Assembly (NCBI RefSeq): GCF_900184895.1
Contig: NZ_FXZK01000001.1
Coordinates: 372,001 to 436,000 of the forward strand
Reading direction: 5' to 3'
Source of the DNA: Flavimaricola marinus
GTDB lineage: Bacteria > Pseudomonadota > Alphaproteobacteria > Rhodobacterales > Rhodobacteraceae
Length of the DNA: 64,000 nt
Part shown: positions 1-9,656 of the stretch, one piece after another
Layout: each line of letters opens with the position of its first letter
How positions within the stretch are numbered: the first letter of the stretch is position 1
The notes under the pieces: generated by a model
What the model was told of the DNA's origin: nothing
The model's input: only the letters and a program-made list of their open reading frames with translations
The model's database searches: none
Made by a program: the position numbers and the translations under genes

Positions 1-1792
1 CGTTGTCCATGCGGATGGATTTGCCCCCCATGATCGACAGCCCGCCCCCGGCGTCACTGAAGATCAGGTTGATCCCCTTGATCGAGACGTTCAGGCACCG
101 ATCGAAGGAAATCATCGATTTGGTCAGCACGGTGACCGGCCCGTCTGCGCAGGCCTTGAGGCTGACCCGCGCGAGGTTGCCGGTCTCGAAGTCGAGCCGC
201 TCGGGCCAGTCGTATTCGCCGGGGGTGAACTCGATGGCAAGATGCCGGGCGAAGGGTTCGGGGTCTGCCGCCTCTTTCTTTGGGTCATGCACCGGGATCT
301 CGGCCAGCACCTTCGCGACCGCTTCGAGCGCCTCTTCCAATGTCGGCAGCCGCGCCCAGTCGGGATGGACTTCTTGCGTCCGCTCTCCGAGTGTCTTGGG
401 CCGGACCCTGATCCGGCAGCTTCGGTTCCTGATCCTTGCGCAGAGGTCTTCGAGCGCCGATTGCACGGTGTCGCCCGCGAAGGTGCAGCGGCCGGTGTCG
501 CGCACGGTGACGTCGTCGGCGGTGAGGTTGATCAGTTGCGGGAAATCGGGCCGCAGGTCGCCGGTGACGCTGATCGAACCGCTGCTTGCCTTGCGCACCC
601 GCGCGAGGGCGGCGTGATACGGCCCCCAGTTGAAGGCCGGCACGGCGTCCTCTTCGTCCGCATCATGCGGTGGCCAGAGGATATCGCCCGTCACCACCCG
701 CGCCGCGCAGAACCAGTAGTCGCCCGGCATGTGCCGCCCGGTGAGCGTGACCGTGATCCCTTTTTCCAGCGGGATCGGGTCGTTGCCGACGACGATCCCG
801 TTGGCGTTGCCGTCGTGCTTGTGATCCCAGCGGGTGAGGATGCCGCTGCCGCCGACTTCGGCCAGGTAGCTGGTGATCTCTGCCGAGAAGGTGACTGTTC
901 CGTCGGCTTGCAGCGTGATGGTCCCCAGCGCGCCGGGCAGGTTGCGGGCGGCGTCGATGTCCGCTTTGACCTCGACGGTGTCCCCGGTCTGGATCGCCCG
1001 GTGATCGTCGAGCGGCTGCGCTTGCAGCCGGAAATCGCCATCGTCCGAGATCACCCGCGCCCGCACGTCCTCGCGCGCCCATTTGATCGTCGTCTGGCTG
1101 TCTGTCCCGACATGCACCTCGACCCGGTAGTTGTGATTGGACTGCCCGGTGTAGCCTGCGTCTTCGTGGATCAGGCAATCGTCGTCGTCGGGGATGTGAT
1201 CGGTGTCGATGGCAAAGGACGCCCGCCCGTCGCGCGGCGCCGAATCCGGCGTTTCGATGGTGCTCCCGTGCTTGATATGTTCCAACAGTTCGTTGCTTGT
1301 CAGCCCGTTGGCCTCGGCCAGTTCGGCGAGGGTGTAGACCATGAACCGGTGGCTGGGCCTGAGCCGTCCGGCGGTGTCCGGCCCGCCGAGCCCCGGATCG
1401 CGCAGGTAGGGCTGCCGCAGGTAATCCTCGGCCGCCTTGATGCATTGGATCAGCACAACCGCGTCGGTATTGGCGGCCAGTGACGTGAACAGCCACGTCG
1501 GCAGTTGCGCATCCTCGCCTTGCACGAACCGCGCCCCTTCGACGTAGATGTCCCCTGCCCGCACCACCGGCGGCTTGCCCGCCACGGTTTCGATCCGGAA
1601 CCCGCCGCCTTGCTTTGGCACGCCCACATGCCCGATCACGTCGATCAGGGCCGCTTCGCGTTGCATGGTGTGCAACAGGCTGTCTTCGTTCAGGTCCGAG
1701 GCGAGGATCGCCCGCCCGGAATAGTAGTTGAGCCCCTCGTAGCGCCGGGATTTGCCAAAGACCGAGGTGTCTCGTCCATAGTCGCCAATCAT
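1..1792 (-). CDS. DUF6519 / beta-helix eCIS-associated protein, 3' end beyond window
   Basis: The frame is open from the ATG at 1792 to the left edge (597 codons, no stop), so the C-terminus is missing. The start is supported by AGGAG just upstream, overlapping the TAG stop of the preceding gene. The N-terminus (residues about 17-40, with YYSGRAILASDLNED) resembles the DUF6519 family (a Gly-Arg-x-x-x-x-x-Asp-x-Asn-Glu type signature) found in phage-tail and eCIS loci. The middle is beta-rich, and the last ~90 visible residues have the short hydrophobic, Gly/Asp-turn repeats expected of a right-handed parallel beta-helix. It is the last visible gene of the injection-system operon, where fibre or baseplate-periphery proteins usually lie. 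A surface or target-binding role is inference; the family has no firm biochemical function. Confidence 0.65.
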   Translation of the reverse strand, partial: MIGDYGRDTSVFGKSRRYEGLNYYSGRAILASDLNEDSLLHTMQREAALIDVIGHVGVPKQGGGFRIETVAGKPPVVRAGDIYVEGARFVQGEDAQLPTWLFTSLAANTDAVVLIQCIKAAEDYLRQPYLRDPGLGGPDTAGRLRPSHRFMVYTLAELAEANGLTSNELLEHIKHGSTIETPDSAPRDGRASFAIDTDHIPDDDDCLIHEDAGYTGQSNHNYRVEVHVGTDSQTTIKWAREDVRARVISDDGDFRLQAQPLDDHRAIQTGDTVEVKADIDAARNLPGALGTITLQADGTVTFSAEITSYLAEVGGSGILTRWDHKHDGNANGIVVGNDPIPLEKGITVTLTGRHMPGDYWFCAARVVTGDILWPPHDADEEDAVPAFNWGPYHAALARVRKASSGSISVTGDLRPDFPQLINLTADDVTVRDTGRCTFAGDTVQSALEDLCARIRNRSCRIRVRPKTLGERTQEVHPDWARLPTLEEALEAVAKVLAEIPVHDPKKEAADPEPFARHLAIEFTPGEYDWPERLDFETGNLARVSLKACADGPVTVLTKSMISFDRCLNVSIKGINLIFSDAGGGLSIMGGKSIRMDN

Positions 1793-1802
1793 CGTCTTGC
1801 TC

Positions 1803-4046
1803 CTAGGTCTCGAATATCGGGCCGGTGGAATATCCAAAGCGCAGGAATTCCTCGGTTGTCCGTTTCAGGTTGCGCAGCCGCGTGGCCGCCATTTGCCGAT
1901 TGCCGACGCCCATTTCAGATCCGTTCTCGCCGCCCCGCAGGATCGCGGCGGGTGTGCCTTCGGCCAGTTGCAGAAAGCCCGGATCGGCGAGGTCGAGCGA
2001 GGTGAACTGCGGATAGACGTCCCATTCGTCCTGCCCGGTTTCGGGCAGCGACCGATACCGTCGCGGCGCCCGCGATTGCCCCGGTATCCGGCTGTAGCGC
2101 ACGCAGCCTTCCTGCGTGGCCATGATGTTGAGCCCGAGCCCGTTCTGGTTCGGGTCTGTCACGATCAGGCTGTCGGAGATGCCCAGCGCGGCCGGTTCGA
2201 CGCCGGTGACCGCCATCCCCCCGATATCGCCCGGCCCGGAGCCGCCGACGGCAAAGCTGTCGACCCGCCCGATCACGGTGCTTCGCACCAGCGACAGCGT
2301 CTGCCCGATTTCGTCGTTCCCCCGCGAGATCGCAGGATCGCTCAGCCGCCGCGCCCGCAGGATGCTGTCGATCGCGGTCAGCACGACGTCGGCCCGAAGC
2401 TGGGTTTGCCCCGCGATGATCGACCGCTCGATGGTGAGGTCGATCCCCGCCCGCACCAGCAGCGTGAACCACGGCGAGCCGTTTGGCTGGTCGTCGTCGA
2501 GGCTGGCCTGTTCGGTGATCGTGCAGTCCTCGATCCGCCAGGTGACCCCGTGCCCCAGTATGTCGTCGCCGGGATCGTCGATCCCTTCGAGCACCAGCCG
2601 TCCGTTGATGATCCGCAGCCCCGACAGCATCGCCGAAGCCCCCGCGGGCGCCCGCAGGATGAGCGTGTTTCCTTCCAGATCGAGCGTGGGCGAGGCCCCT
2701 TCGAGCGCCACCAGACGCGGGCTTTCCCCGGTCAGCACCAAGAGCTTGTCGACCCCTTGATCGACCACGTCCGCAAGCTCGGACAGCAGCACCCTTGTGC
2801 TCGCCGGGAAGGGGATCGCCCCGGTGCCGTCGTGTTCCGGCACTTCGGTCCGTTCGTGCCCGCCGATGCTGTGCGCCCGCCCGTAGTGCCACGTCACGTG
2901 CACCGCCGTGACCCCGCCGATATCGGTGGGCAGCGTGAACCGCCCCAGTTCGGGGTCGACAAGCGCGACCCCGGCCCGTGGCCCCCAGAGCCACGCCTCG
3001 TTGCCGCCGACATCCTCGACGGAGGCGAGGTTGGCCGCTTTGATCTGATCGGCGTCGAGCGTGGTTGTCCCGCCGGCGGTCGTGACATGGATCGCGAAGG
3101 ACCACGGGCAGTAGCGCCCGGGCGCCGCGTCCAGCATCCGCCGCGAGATCGGGATCGGCAGGTCCGCCTCGGTGGGCCGCTTGTCCAGCCCGTGATCGGC
3201 CACGGCGGGCCGTTGGAACAGCGGCTGATCGGCCCGGAATGGGCTGAACCGATACATCCCCGATCCGGCATGGGTCGCCTCGACCAGATGGCCGGGGCTG
3301 CCGCCGACCCCGTCTTCGCCCGGATAGGGCGAGCCGAGCGTCACCGCTTCGATCCGGTGCAGGTGCAGCCCGATATTGGGCAGGTTCCAGCGCCCTGCCC
3401 CGTGCTCGATCCGCCCCATCTCGGCCCGCCGCGGTGTGCTGTCGAAGGCGGTGCCCACCCTGTCGAGCGCGTTCGTGCGCCCCAGATCGGCGCTGCCTGC
3501 GATGTGCCGCAGCCGCGCCGGAGGGCTGCCCTGCGCCCGCGTCCACGCCTGCGCGGGCGTGATCTCAAGCTCGTTGCCGTCGACGATCCGCACCCGCCGC
3601 AGGCTTTCGGTGGTGCAGACCCGGCTCCAGTATTCCACGGCCACGACCGGCCAGCCCGTTGCCGCCCGCACCGCGACCTCAAGCGCCGCCAGCGTGCCCT
3701 TGCGTTGCCGCAGCGCGATGGTCACGGCGACCCAGGCTCGCGCGCTTTGCACGTCGCCGAAATCCTCGAGCGGCCGCGCGCCCACCAGCGCCCCGATGTA
3801 GGGGATCAGCCAAGGCGCGCAGGTTTCGATGAAGTGGTCGTCGTAGAGTTGGGCGATGTCTTCGGCGACGATCTGCCCTTCGCGCAGCATCACGGAGAGC
3901 AGCGATTTCAGCGGCCCGTAGTCGGCGGCGTCGGTCAGGCTGTGCGGCGCGTCGAGGCTGCCGCGCACCTTGCCGCCTTCGGTGTGATCCTTGCGCCGGT
4001 GGTAGGCCGGCAGCCGCTCGAAGAGGTCTTGCAGGTCAACGGCCAT
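1803..4046 (-). CDS. eCIS baseplate-wedge protein, phage tail protein I-like with beta-helix part
   Basis: A 747-aa protein. Residues about 1-110 match the tail-protein-I / eCIS baseplate family: a short N-terminal MAVDLQDLFERLPAYHRR segment, then a region around residues 70-95 with FIETCAPWLIPYIGALVG, the usual signature of these wedge proteins. The rest is beta-rich, with TLILRAPAGASA and SGLRIINGRLVLEGI runs that look like beta-solenoid or beta-helix turns (about residues 430-620). The ATG at 4046 overlaps the upstream stop as TGATG, so translation is coupled to the baseplate-J protein before it. Phage homologues of domain I are ~200 aa, so most of this protein is an added domain, perhaps carrying fibre-like or receptor-facing structure (inference). 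Confidence 0.75.
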   Translation of the reverse strand: MAVDLQDLFERLPAYHRRKDHTEGGKVRGSLDAPHSLTDAADYGPLKSLLSVMLREGQIVAEDIAQLYDDHFIETCAPWLIPYIGALVGARPLEDFGDVQSARAWVAVTIALRQRKGTLAALEVAVRAATGWPVVAVEYWSRVCTTESLRRVRIVDGNELEITPAQAWTRAQGSPPARLRHIAGSADLGRTNALDRVGTAFDSTPRRAEMGRIEHGAGRWNLPNIGLHLHRIEAVTLGSPYPGEDGVGGSPGHLVEATHAGSGMYRFSPFRADQPLFQRPAVADHGLDKRPTEADLPIPISRRMLDAAPGRYCPWSFAIHVTTAGGTTTLDADQIKAANLASVEDVGGNEAWLWGPRAGVALVDPELGRFTLPTDIGGVTAVHVTWHYGRAHSIGGHERTEVPEHDGTGAIPFPASTRVLLSELADVVDQGVDKLLVLTGESPRLVALEGASPTLDLEGNTLILRAPAGASAMLSGLRIINGRLVLEGIDDPGDDILGHGVTWRIEDCTITEQASLDDDQPNGSPWFTLLVRAGIDLTIERSIIAGQTQLRADVVLTAIDSILRARRLSDPAISRGNDEIGQTLSLVRSTVIGRVDSFAVGGSGPGDIGGMAVTGVEPAALGISDSLIVTDPNQNGLGLNIMATQEGCVRYSRIPGQSRAPRRYRSLPETGQDEWDVYPQFTSLDLADPGFLQLAEGTPAAILRGGENGSEMGVGNRQMAATRLRNLKRTTEEFLRFGYSTGPIFET

Positions 4047-6793
4047 CAGATCGCCTCCAATGCGACGGGATCGGCCGAGAGCAGCAGGATCTCGGCCCCC
4101 AGCAGATCGCCCTGCACGCCGGAGCGTGGCACCGAGGCCCGCAGGATCGGGTTCAGCCCCACCGCCCGGTCTGTCCGGTGAAGCGCATCCAGATCGACCG
4201 CCAGCACCCCCGCAACCGCTTGCAGCAGGGTGATCACGTCGGAGGCCCGCACCGGCTGGCCGATCTGACGGGCGCCATAGGCATAGGCCGCCCGCAGCGC
4301 CACCCGCGCCGCGTTGAGCACCGGATCGGCGGAACCGCCCGTCGCCCGGTAGTCGGGGTCGATCAGCAGCCGCGCCGACAGCGTGAACCGCGCTACACGC
4401 GCGGGCCGCAGCGTCGCCCCGCTGCCCGGCGTGGATTGTGCGGCGATGGCGGCGGCGAGGTTGGTGAGCACAGCGTCCTCGGGATCGAGCGGCGCCTCGT
4501 CCTCGCCCGCGACGGTCAGAAAGACGTGCTGATCCTCGCCCACCCAGCTCCAGCTTGCCTTGGCCTTGGTGATCCCGGCAAAGGCGGCGGCGAAGGTCTG
4601 ATAGTCGTTCAGCGACACGATCCGCCCCAGCGTTTCCATGCCCTTGGTGGCGTTGCTCCGGATCTCTTCCATCCCGGCGAAGGAGGCCCCGCCGGACGGC
4701 GCCAGCGGATTGCGCACCCCCTTGAGGCTGCGCGGCTTGGAGACCAGCAGCGTGAGCTGTTCGGCCTTGAGCCGCCCCGCCGCCCCAGCCCCGACCCGGA
4801 AGAACGCCTCGACGTTGTTCTCTCCGGTGGGCAGCACCGCCCCCATACCCGCGCCGCCGAACATCACCTCGGAGCTGCCGTCCTCGCGGGTGGTGACGGT
4901 GTAGACCCGGTCGTTCGGGCCGGCCTGATCGAGTGCGGAGACCTCGTGCCAGCGCACGCCGTCGACCCGCACCTCCAGCTCTGCCGCCCGCCCGGTTTCC
5001 GTCTCGGCGGAGACATAGGTGAGCGGCCCGGTCTTGAGCCGGAACCGCTGGAACGGCACCTTGGCATCCCCCGAACCGAGGATTTCGTGCTTTGCCTCGC
5101 CGTGCGTGGCGCGGGCCACATTGCCGGTGAGCGTGACCGTGGGGCGCAGGTAGCTGTGTGTCAGCGGCACGGCGAAGGTCAGCCGCAGGGTCGTGCCATT
5201 GGCCCAGACCTCGGCGATGGTGGCCCGCTCGGAGGCGCTGACCCCGGGCAGGTCCACCCGCTCGCCGCTGACGAAGACCGATTGCCCCGGCGCGAAATCG
5301 AAATCCGGTCGGTCGAGCAGGATCGCATCTCCGCCGATCGGATCGACGAGCGGCAGGTCGGGCAACGGCACCGGCTCGGCGGCGATGAACAGCTCTGCGC
5401 TGCGGATCAGCATGTTATAGACCGCGTTCCCGCCCCAGAAGACCGGGATCCGCAGCTTGGTGACTTCGCCCGAAAGCCCGTAGGCTTCGATGGACACGGT
5501 TTCGACGCTTTCGACGATGCTCCAGCGTTCGACGACCTCGGTGTTGACGTAGGCGTAGGCCTCGTTGCTCCAGATCGACTGCCGCCCCCGGATCACGATG
5601 AGGCTGCCGGCCACGAGGCTGTCGTATTTGCGATCCAGAAACACCGAAAACAACTGGTTGGGGTAAACCCCGCTCGGTTTCTCTGCTTCCTGCATCGCCT
5701 CATCGACCAAGGCATATCGCTGAGCGGACAAAACCGTTGGCTGATAGGTTGCCGGCAGGTCGTAGAGGATCAGATCGTCGTTGGCATCCGATTTGATCTT
5801 GGGCCGCGAGACGTAGTTGTGTCCGAAGAACTTGCACTTCTCGCGGAACACCACGGGCGTCAGGCTGTCGCCGTTCCGGGGCGTCGCGGCCAGCGTGGCG
5901 GCCAGATCGGCAGGGGCGAGGCCCAGCGCCTCTGTCGCCTCCAGCACCTCGGGCCGGGGCCATTGCTTGGCGTCGAGATCGGCTGTGAGCGCGTCGATGC
6001 TGCCGGCCGAGAGCGTGTCGGCCTCGGTCGCCTCGACCCGTTCGATATCGCTCAGCCCCGGCACCGGTGTGATCGCCCCCCCGGCGGTCGTCTCGATCCA
6101 TGCCAGACTGTTGGCCTGCTTGACGATCTTGCTGACCGGGCGCAGCACCGGCAGGTTGCTGGTCACCCCTAGGAGCGCGCCGCCCGCATCCTGAAACGCC
6201 ACCATATCCCCCACCCGCAGGTTGATCTGCGAGGGGTCGGCGTAGAACCCGGCCTGCGCCCGGCTGAGGCTTTGCGGCCAGACGGTCACCGGGTGGATGC
6301 TGTTCCACGCGGCCTTGAGCCGGAGCGGTTCGACCGTCTCGAAGGTCTGCGGCAGTTCGCCCTCTTCCGGCACCGATTTGATCCCGAGCCCGGCGGGCAG
6401 TTCCGCAACCCCGGTTTCCAGCACGGTGGGGTCCGCGATGAAGGCCATGTAGGCCTCTGCCGCGACGGCGGGCGTGGGGGTGTAGCCGACGAGCGCCGCC
6501 AATTCCTGAAGCGAGAAGCTCTCGGTCGCGGTGCCCAGATAGGCCTCGTTGATCAGCCGTTCGTTGTAGAAGGACAGCGTGTCGAGCACCCCGGCGAAGC
6601 TGTCGAGAAAGGCGATGGTCCAATCCTCGTCCGAGGAGGTGAGCAGCCCCGACAGCCCCGGCCGGTGCCGGCTGCGCAGCCCGCGCAGCATCGCCTCCTT
6701 GAACGCGCCGTGGTTGCCAATCCGCCGCCGGATCGCGGGCAATCCGGCGCGGACTTCGGTGCTTTGCGGGGTGGGTTTGTCGATCATGCTCAT
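4046..6793 (-). CDS. Putative baseplate assembly protein (baseplate J-like, second copy)
   Basis: Wedge component of the injection-system baseplate, related to T4 gp6 / Afp12-type proteins. Start chosen at 6793 (MSMIDKP): it overlaps the previous stop as ATGA and has GGAGG four bases upstream; an in-frame start four codons earlier is less likely. The product is 915 aa. The N-terminus (GLRSRHRPGLSGLLT, then SFYNERLINEAYLGTA) fits the 'putative baseplate assembly protein' family seen in eCIS loci. The C-terminal third (ATKGMETLGRIVSLNDYQTFA, then AYAYGARQIGQPVRASDVI) has the baseplate-J arrangement also present in the neighbouring gene. Two J-like proteins in a row are normal for PVC/Afp-type machines, where they form a wedge heterodimer (family knowledge). 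Confidence 0.85.
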   Translation of the reverse strand: MSMIDKPTPQSTEVRAGLPAIRRRIGNHGAFKEAMLRGLRSRHRPGLSGLLTSSDEDWTIAFLDSFAGVLDTLSFYNERLINEAYLGTATESFSLQELAALVGYTPTPAVAAEAYMAFIADPTVLETGVAELPAGLGIKSVPEEGELPQTFETVEPLRLKAAWNSIHPVTVWPQSLSRAQAGFYADPSQINLRVGDMVAFQDAGGALLGVTSNLPVLRPVSKIVKQANSLAWIETTAGGAITPVPGLSDIERVEATEADTLSAGSIDALTADLDAKQWPRPEVLEATEALGLAPADLAATLAATPRNGDSLTPVVFREKCKFFGHNYVSRPKIKSDANDDLILYDLPATYQPTVLSAQRYALVDEAMQEAEKPSGVYPNQLFSVFLDRKYDSLVAGSLIVIRGRQSIWSNEAYAYVNTEVVERWSIVESVETVSIEAYGLSGEVTKLRIPVFWGGNAVYNMLIRSAELFIAAEPVPLPDLPLVDPIGGDAILLDRPDFDFAPGQSVFVSGERVDLPGVSASERATIAEVWANGTTLRLTFAVPLTHSYLRPTVTLTGNVARATHGEAKHEILGSGDAKVPFQRFRLKTGPLTYVSAETETGRAAELEVRVDGVRWHEVSALDQAGPNDRVYTVTTREDGSSEVMFGGAGMGAVLPTGENNVEAFFRVGAGAAGRLKAEQLTLLVSKPRSLKGVRNPLAPSGGASFAGMEEIRSNATKGMETLGRIVSLNDYQTFAAAFAGITKAKASWSWVGEDQHVFLTVAGEDEAPLDPEDAVLTNLAAAIAAQSTPGSGATLRPARVARFTLSARLLIDPDYRATGGSADPVLNAARVALRAAYAYGARQIGQPVRASDVITLLQAVAGVLAVDLDALHRTDRAVGLNPILRASVPRSGVQGDLLGAEILLLSADPVALEAI

Positions 6794-9294
6794 GCGGCCT
6801 CCCACAGCGCGATGCTCAGCACGCCCCGTTCGGGATAGTTGCGGTCATTCATCAGGATCGGGATCTCGGACGGATCGACTTGCAGCACGCCGTTTTCCAG
6901 CGCCAGCGTGTCGGCCGACCGCCATTTGCGGAAGGTGTCGACCACCACATCCGCCACGCCCGGAACCGATTTGACCGCCGCGATGATCCGGCTGAGGTAG
7001 ATCGGGTCGCCGAAGCTGATGTTGTCGGGGTGGAAGAACCCGCGTGTCCCGTCAGGCAGGATGCCCGCCCCCAGCGCCGCCTCGACCGCGCGGCGAACCG
7101 CGCTGTCGCTGTGGTCGCGGCAGATGCAGACCCGCAGTCCGATCTCGAGCGGTGCAAAGCGTGGCGCTTCGACGATCAGGTCCTGCCCCATCAGCCGCAG
7201 CGGTTCGAGATAGGCCCGGATCTCGCGCAGGAAATCGGGGCCGGCGTGGATGCTACCGACCGGATCGACCGCGACGACGAAGGTGGTCCAAGAGCCATGC
7301 CCGAGGGTGCGCACGAAGGCGCGTTGCACGTCGGGGTGTTCGGCGGTCAGCCGTTCGTAATCGGCCCGCGTCACCGCCCGTCGGTTGTCGTCGAGCTGGC
7401 GCAGCGCGGCGAGCTTGATCTCGGGCACGCTTTGCCGGTCGCGCCCGCCGAAGCCGGGCATCGGGTTGCGCGCCCCCACCGGCCCCGCGGCACCGGACAG
7501 CGCCACGTGGGCGATGGCTTCGGCCCCGATATTGCCGCGCCGTCCGATCCCGACGCGGCATCGTGCGCTCATCGCGTTGTCCGGGTCGGGCACTTGCCCG
7601 CCGGTTTCGACCCCGGCAAAGCGCAGGATCGTCGTCCCGTCGGCCTCGGTTTCCGGCACGAAGACCCGGTCGGTGTCGCGGGCGAAGATCAGCGTGCTGA
7701 CTGCTTGCCAATCGGGCGCCCCGGTGCCGTCGCTGACGCTGATCGCCTTGACCGGCTGCCCCGCCCCCGCCATCTGAAGCCCCGCCGCCGAGGATAGCCC
7801 CGGCTCGATCCGCAGGGGACCGCTGACGCTGATGTCGCGCCGCCGCAGGACGGGCCGGAACCGCCGCGGACGGTTCAGGGCGGCAAGGCTGCTGACCGCG
7901 TCGTCGCGTTCGGGGTCGTCGTCGCTGTCCGGTTTGCCGAGCGGTTCGTCTTCGTCAAGGCTGAGCCCGTGGCTGGCCAGCACGATATTGCCCGCCGCCC
8001 GCGCCATGTAGGGGGCGCCGCCGTCTGCCACGGCGGGCAGCCGCCCCACCGGCAGGTCAAAGCGCAGCGCGTCCTCGGCCCCCCATGTGATCCGCAGCAG
8101 ATCGACGTTGCCCAGATCGGCGCTGAGCCTGTCGACGGCGGGCACCGGCGGTTCGGTCAGGCAGACGATCTGGCGCATGGTCGGATCGGCATCCGCCCGG
8201 CGCAGCGTTTCGGGATCCCGCGCCAATTCGAGCGAGACGAGATCCCCCGGCTCGAGCACCAGCCCCGGCGCGGCCACGATCCACGCCGAGGTGGATCCGC
8301 GCGGCAGCACCGCCCGCGCGTCGGACCAGTCGTAGAGCGTCAGGTCGTTGGCGCTTTGCTGGAGCCGGATCGGGCGCGGCTCCCACAGATCCTGACCGGG
8401 AGCGGAGGTGTCGCGGATCAGAAGGTCGACCGGTTCAAAGAACGCGACCCCCTCGGACAGCAGCCGGTCGACCTCCAGATCGTCGCGGTTGACCAGCGCG
8501 GGAAGGTTGTCGGAGGTGCCTGTGAGGAACAGCAGATCGCTGGCCTCGAAGCTGCCGTTCCCGGCCATCTGCACCTGCACGAAGACCTTGGCCGACAACC
8601 CGTCGTGGGCGTTGTAGCCGATCAGTTGCGCGTGCCGCCGCACCGACCCGCGCCGTCTGGCCGTTCCGATGTAGGCCTCGGTCGCGGCGGCGTCCTGTGC
8701 ATAGCTCAGATGATCGGCGTAATGCGCCATCAGCTCGACCAGCGTGACCCCCAGATCCCCGATCTGACGGTCTTGCCAATCGGGCACAAGCGTCGCCATC
8801 CTGTCGAGCATCGCGGTGCGGAAGCTGTCGAAATCCTTGGCCAGATAGTTGACGTTGCCCGGATCGAACACCTCGGCCTGATCGCCCGCGACGCTCGCAC
8901 AGTCGAAATCCGACGGACAGGTCGCCCGAAAGCTGAACCGGATGTCGCGCAACATCACGTCAAATCCGGGGTGGTCGATGCTCAGCGTGTAGATCGAGAA
9001 ATCGCCAAGCTCGGCCACGGTGATCAGCAGCACGTCCGGATCGGGCCGGTCGAGATCGATGATCTCGACGTCGCGGAGCCGGTCGCCGCCGCTGATCGTC
9101 AGCATGGCCGGCGTGATCTGGGCGCTGGCCGCCGGGATGCCCCCCGGACCGCCCGGTGCCGGGTGCACCAGATGCACCTCGATCTCACGGGCGGCCATGT
9201 GGATTTCGACATAGTCGATCCCGTTGACCGGCGGATTGGCCAGCCCCCGCAGGATTTCGCGCCGCTCTTCGAGGAAGCTTTCGGTGCCCGCCAT
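6790..9294 (-). CDS. Baseplate J-like wedge protein (first copy)
   Basis: An 834-aa baseplate-wedge protein of the T4 gp6 / P2 gpJ superfamily. Visible family features are NYLAKDFDSFRTAMLDRMATLVPDW (about residues 150-175, described by its ends NYLAKDF and LVPDW), the following ELMAHYADHLSYAQDAAATEAY helix, and a C-terminal half with TRADYERLTAEHPDVQRA and DGTRGFFHPDNISFG, typical of the J core. The gene begins in a TGATG overlap with the gp25 gene and ends in an ATGA overlap with the second J protein. It should form the ring that links the gp25/sheath-initiator layer to the peripheral tail protein I layer. Confidence in the family is high; exact equivalence to Afp11 or Pvc11 is inferred from order. 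Confidence 0.87.
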   Translation of the reverse strand: MAGTESFLEERREILRGLANPPVNGIDYVEIHMAAREIEVHLVHPAPGGPGGIPAASAQITPAMLTISGGDRLRDVEIIDLDRPDPDVLLITVAELGDFSIYTLSIDHPGFDVMLRDIRFSFRATCPSDFDCASVAGDQAEVFDPGNVNYLAKDFDSFRTAMLDRMATLVPDWQDRQIGDLGVTLVELMAHYADHLSYAQDAAATEAYIGTARRRGSVRRHAQLIGYNAHDGLSAKVFVQVQMAGNGSFEASDLLFLTGTSDNLPALVNRDDLEVDRLLSEGVAFFEPVDLLIRDTSAPGQDLWEPRPIRLQQSANDLTLYDWSDARAVLPRGSTSAWIVAAPGLVLEPGDLVSLELARDPETLRRADADPTMRQIVCLTEPPVPAVDRLSADLGNVDLLRITWGAEDALRFDLPVGRLPAVADGGAPYMARAAGNIVLASHGLSLDEDEPLGKPDSDDDPERDDAVSSLAALNRPRRFRPVLRRRDISVSGPLRIEPGLSSAAGLQMAGAGQPVKAISVSDGTGAPDWQAVSTLIFARDTDRVFVPETEADGTTILRFAGVETGGQVPDPDNAMSARCRVGIGRRGNIGAEAIAHVALSGAAGPVGARNPMPGFGGRDRQSVPEIKLAALRQLDDNRRAVTRADYERLTAEHPDVQRAFVRTLGHGSWTTFVVAVDPVGSIHAGPDFLREIRAYLEPLRLMGQDLIVEAPRFAPLEIGLRVCICRDHSDSAVRRAVEAALGAGILPDGTRGFFHPDNISFGDPIYLSRIIAAVKSVPGVADVVVDTFRKWRSADTLALENGVLQVDPSEIPILMNDRNYPERGVLSIALWEAA

Positions 9295-9656
9295 CAGATC
9301 AGCCTCGTGACGGTTTGCGCCTCGCGTTCGCCGGTCTCGATGACGAGGTAGGTCAGATCGACGGTCAGGAGCCCTTCGGACATGGCGACGCGCAGATCCT
9401 CGATCAGCACCACGTCCTGCAGGAACCGTTGCAGCGCCGAGCGGGTGAGGAACTCGGCCGCCTCGACCAGTGTTTCGGAGCCCGGCTCGAACACCATGTC
9501 CAGAAGCCCCGCCCCGAAATCCGGCCGGTTGACCCGCTCGCCCGGGGCGGTGAGCAGCGTCTGTTCCACCAGCTCGCGCACGTGGGCGGGAAAGTCCGGC
9601 GTCTGGGCCGTCCGCCCGCGCCTGTCATGGGCATATGGAAAGGCCAGATGGGTCAT
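9294..9656 (-). CDS. gp25/GPW-family baseplate protein (sheath initiator)
   Basis: A 120-aa protein of the T4 gp25 / P2 gpW / Afp9 family. The diagnostic EPGSETLVEA and GERVNRPDFGAGLLDMVF segments contain the family signature around the conserved glutamate-proline-arginine-type region (here RVNRPDFGAGLLD). The length matches the usual 110-140 aa. In contractile machines gp25 anchors the first sheath ring and joins it to the wedge proteins. The start at 9656 overlaps the PAAR stop as ATGA, and its own stop overlaps the J gene as TGATG. Confidence 0.88.
   Translation of the reverse strand: MTHLAFPYAHDRRGRTAQTPDFPAHVRELVEQTLLTAPGERVNRPDFGAGLLDMVFEPGSETLVEAAEFLTRSALQRFLQDVVLIEDLRVAMSEGLLTVDLTYLVIETGEREAQTVTRLI

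Noticed and set aside
1797-6172. Long plus-strand frames opposite the baseplate genes (also 12956-15151)
   Set aside because: They are Arg/Pro/Gly/His-rich, match no family, and mirror real minus-strand genes with coupled starts. They come from high GC content.
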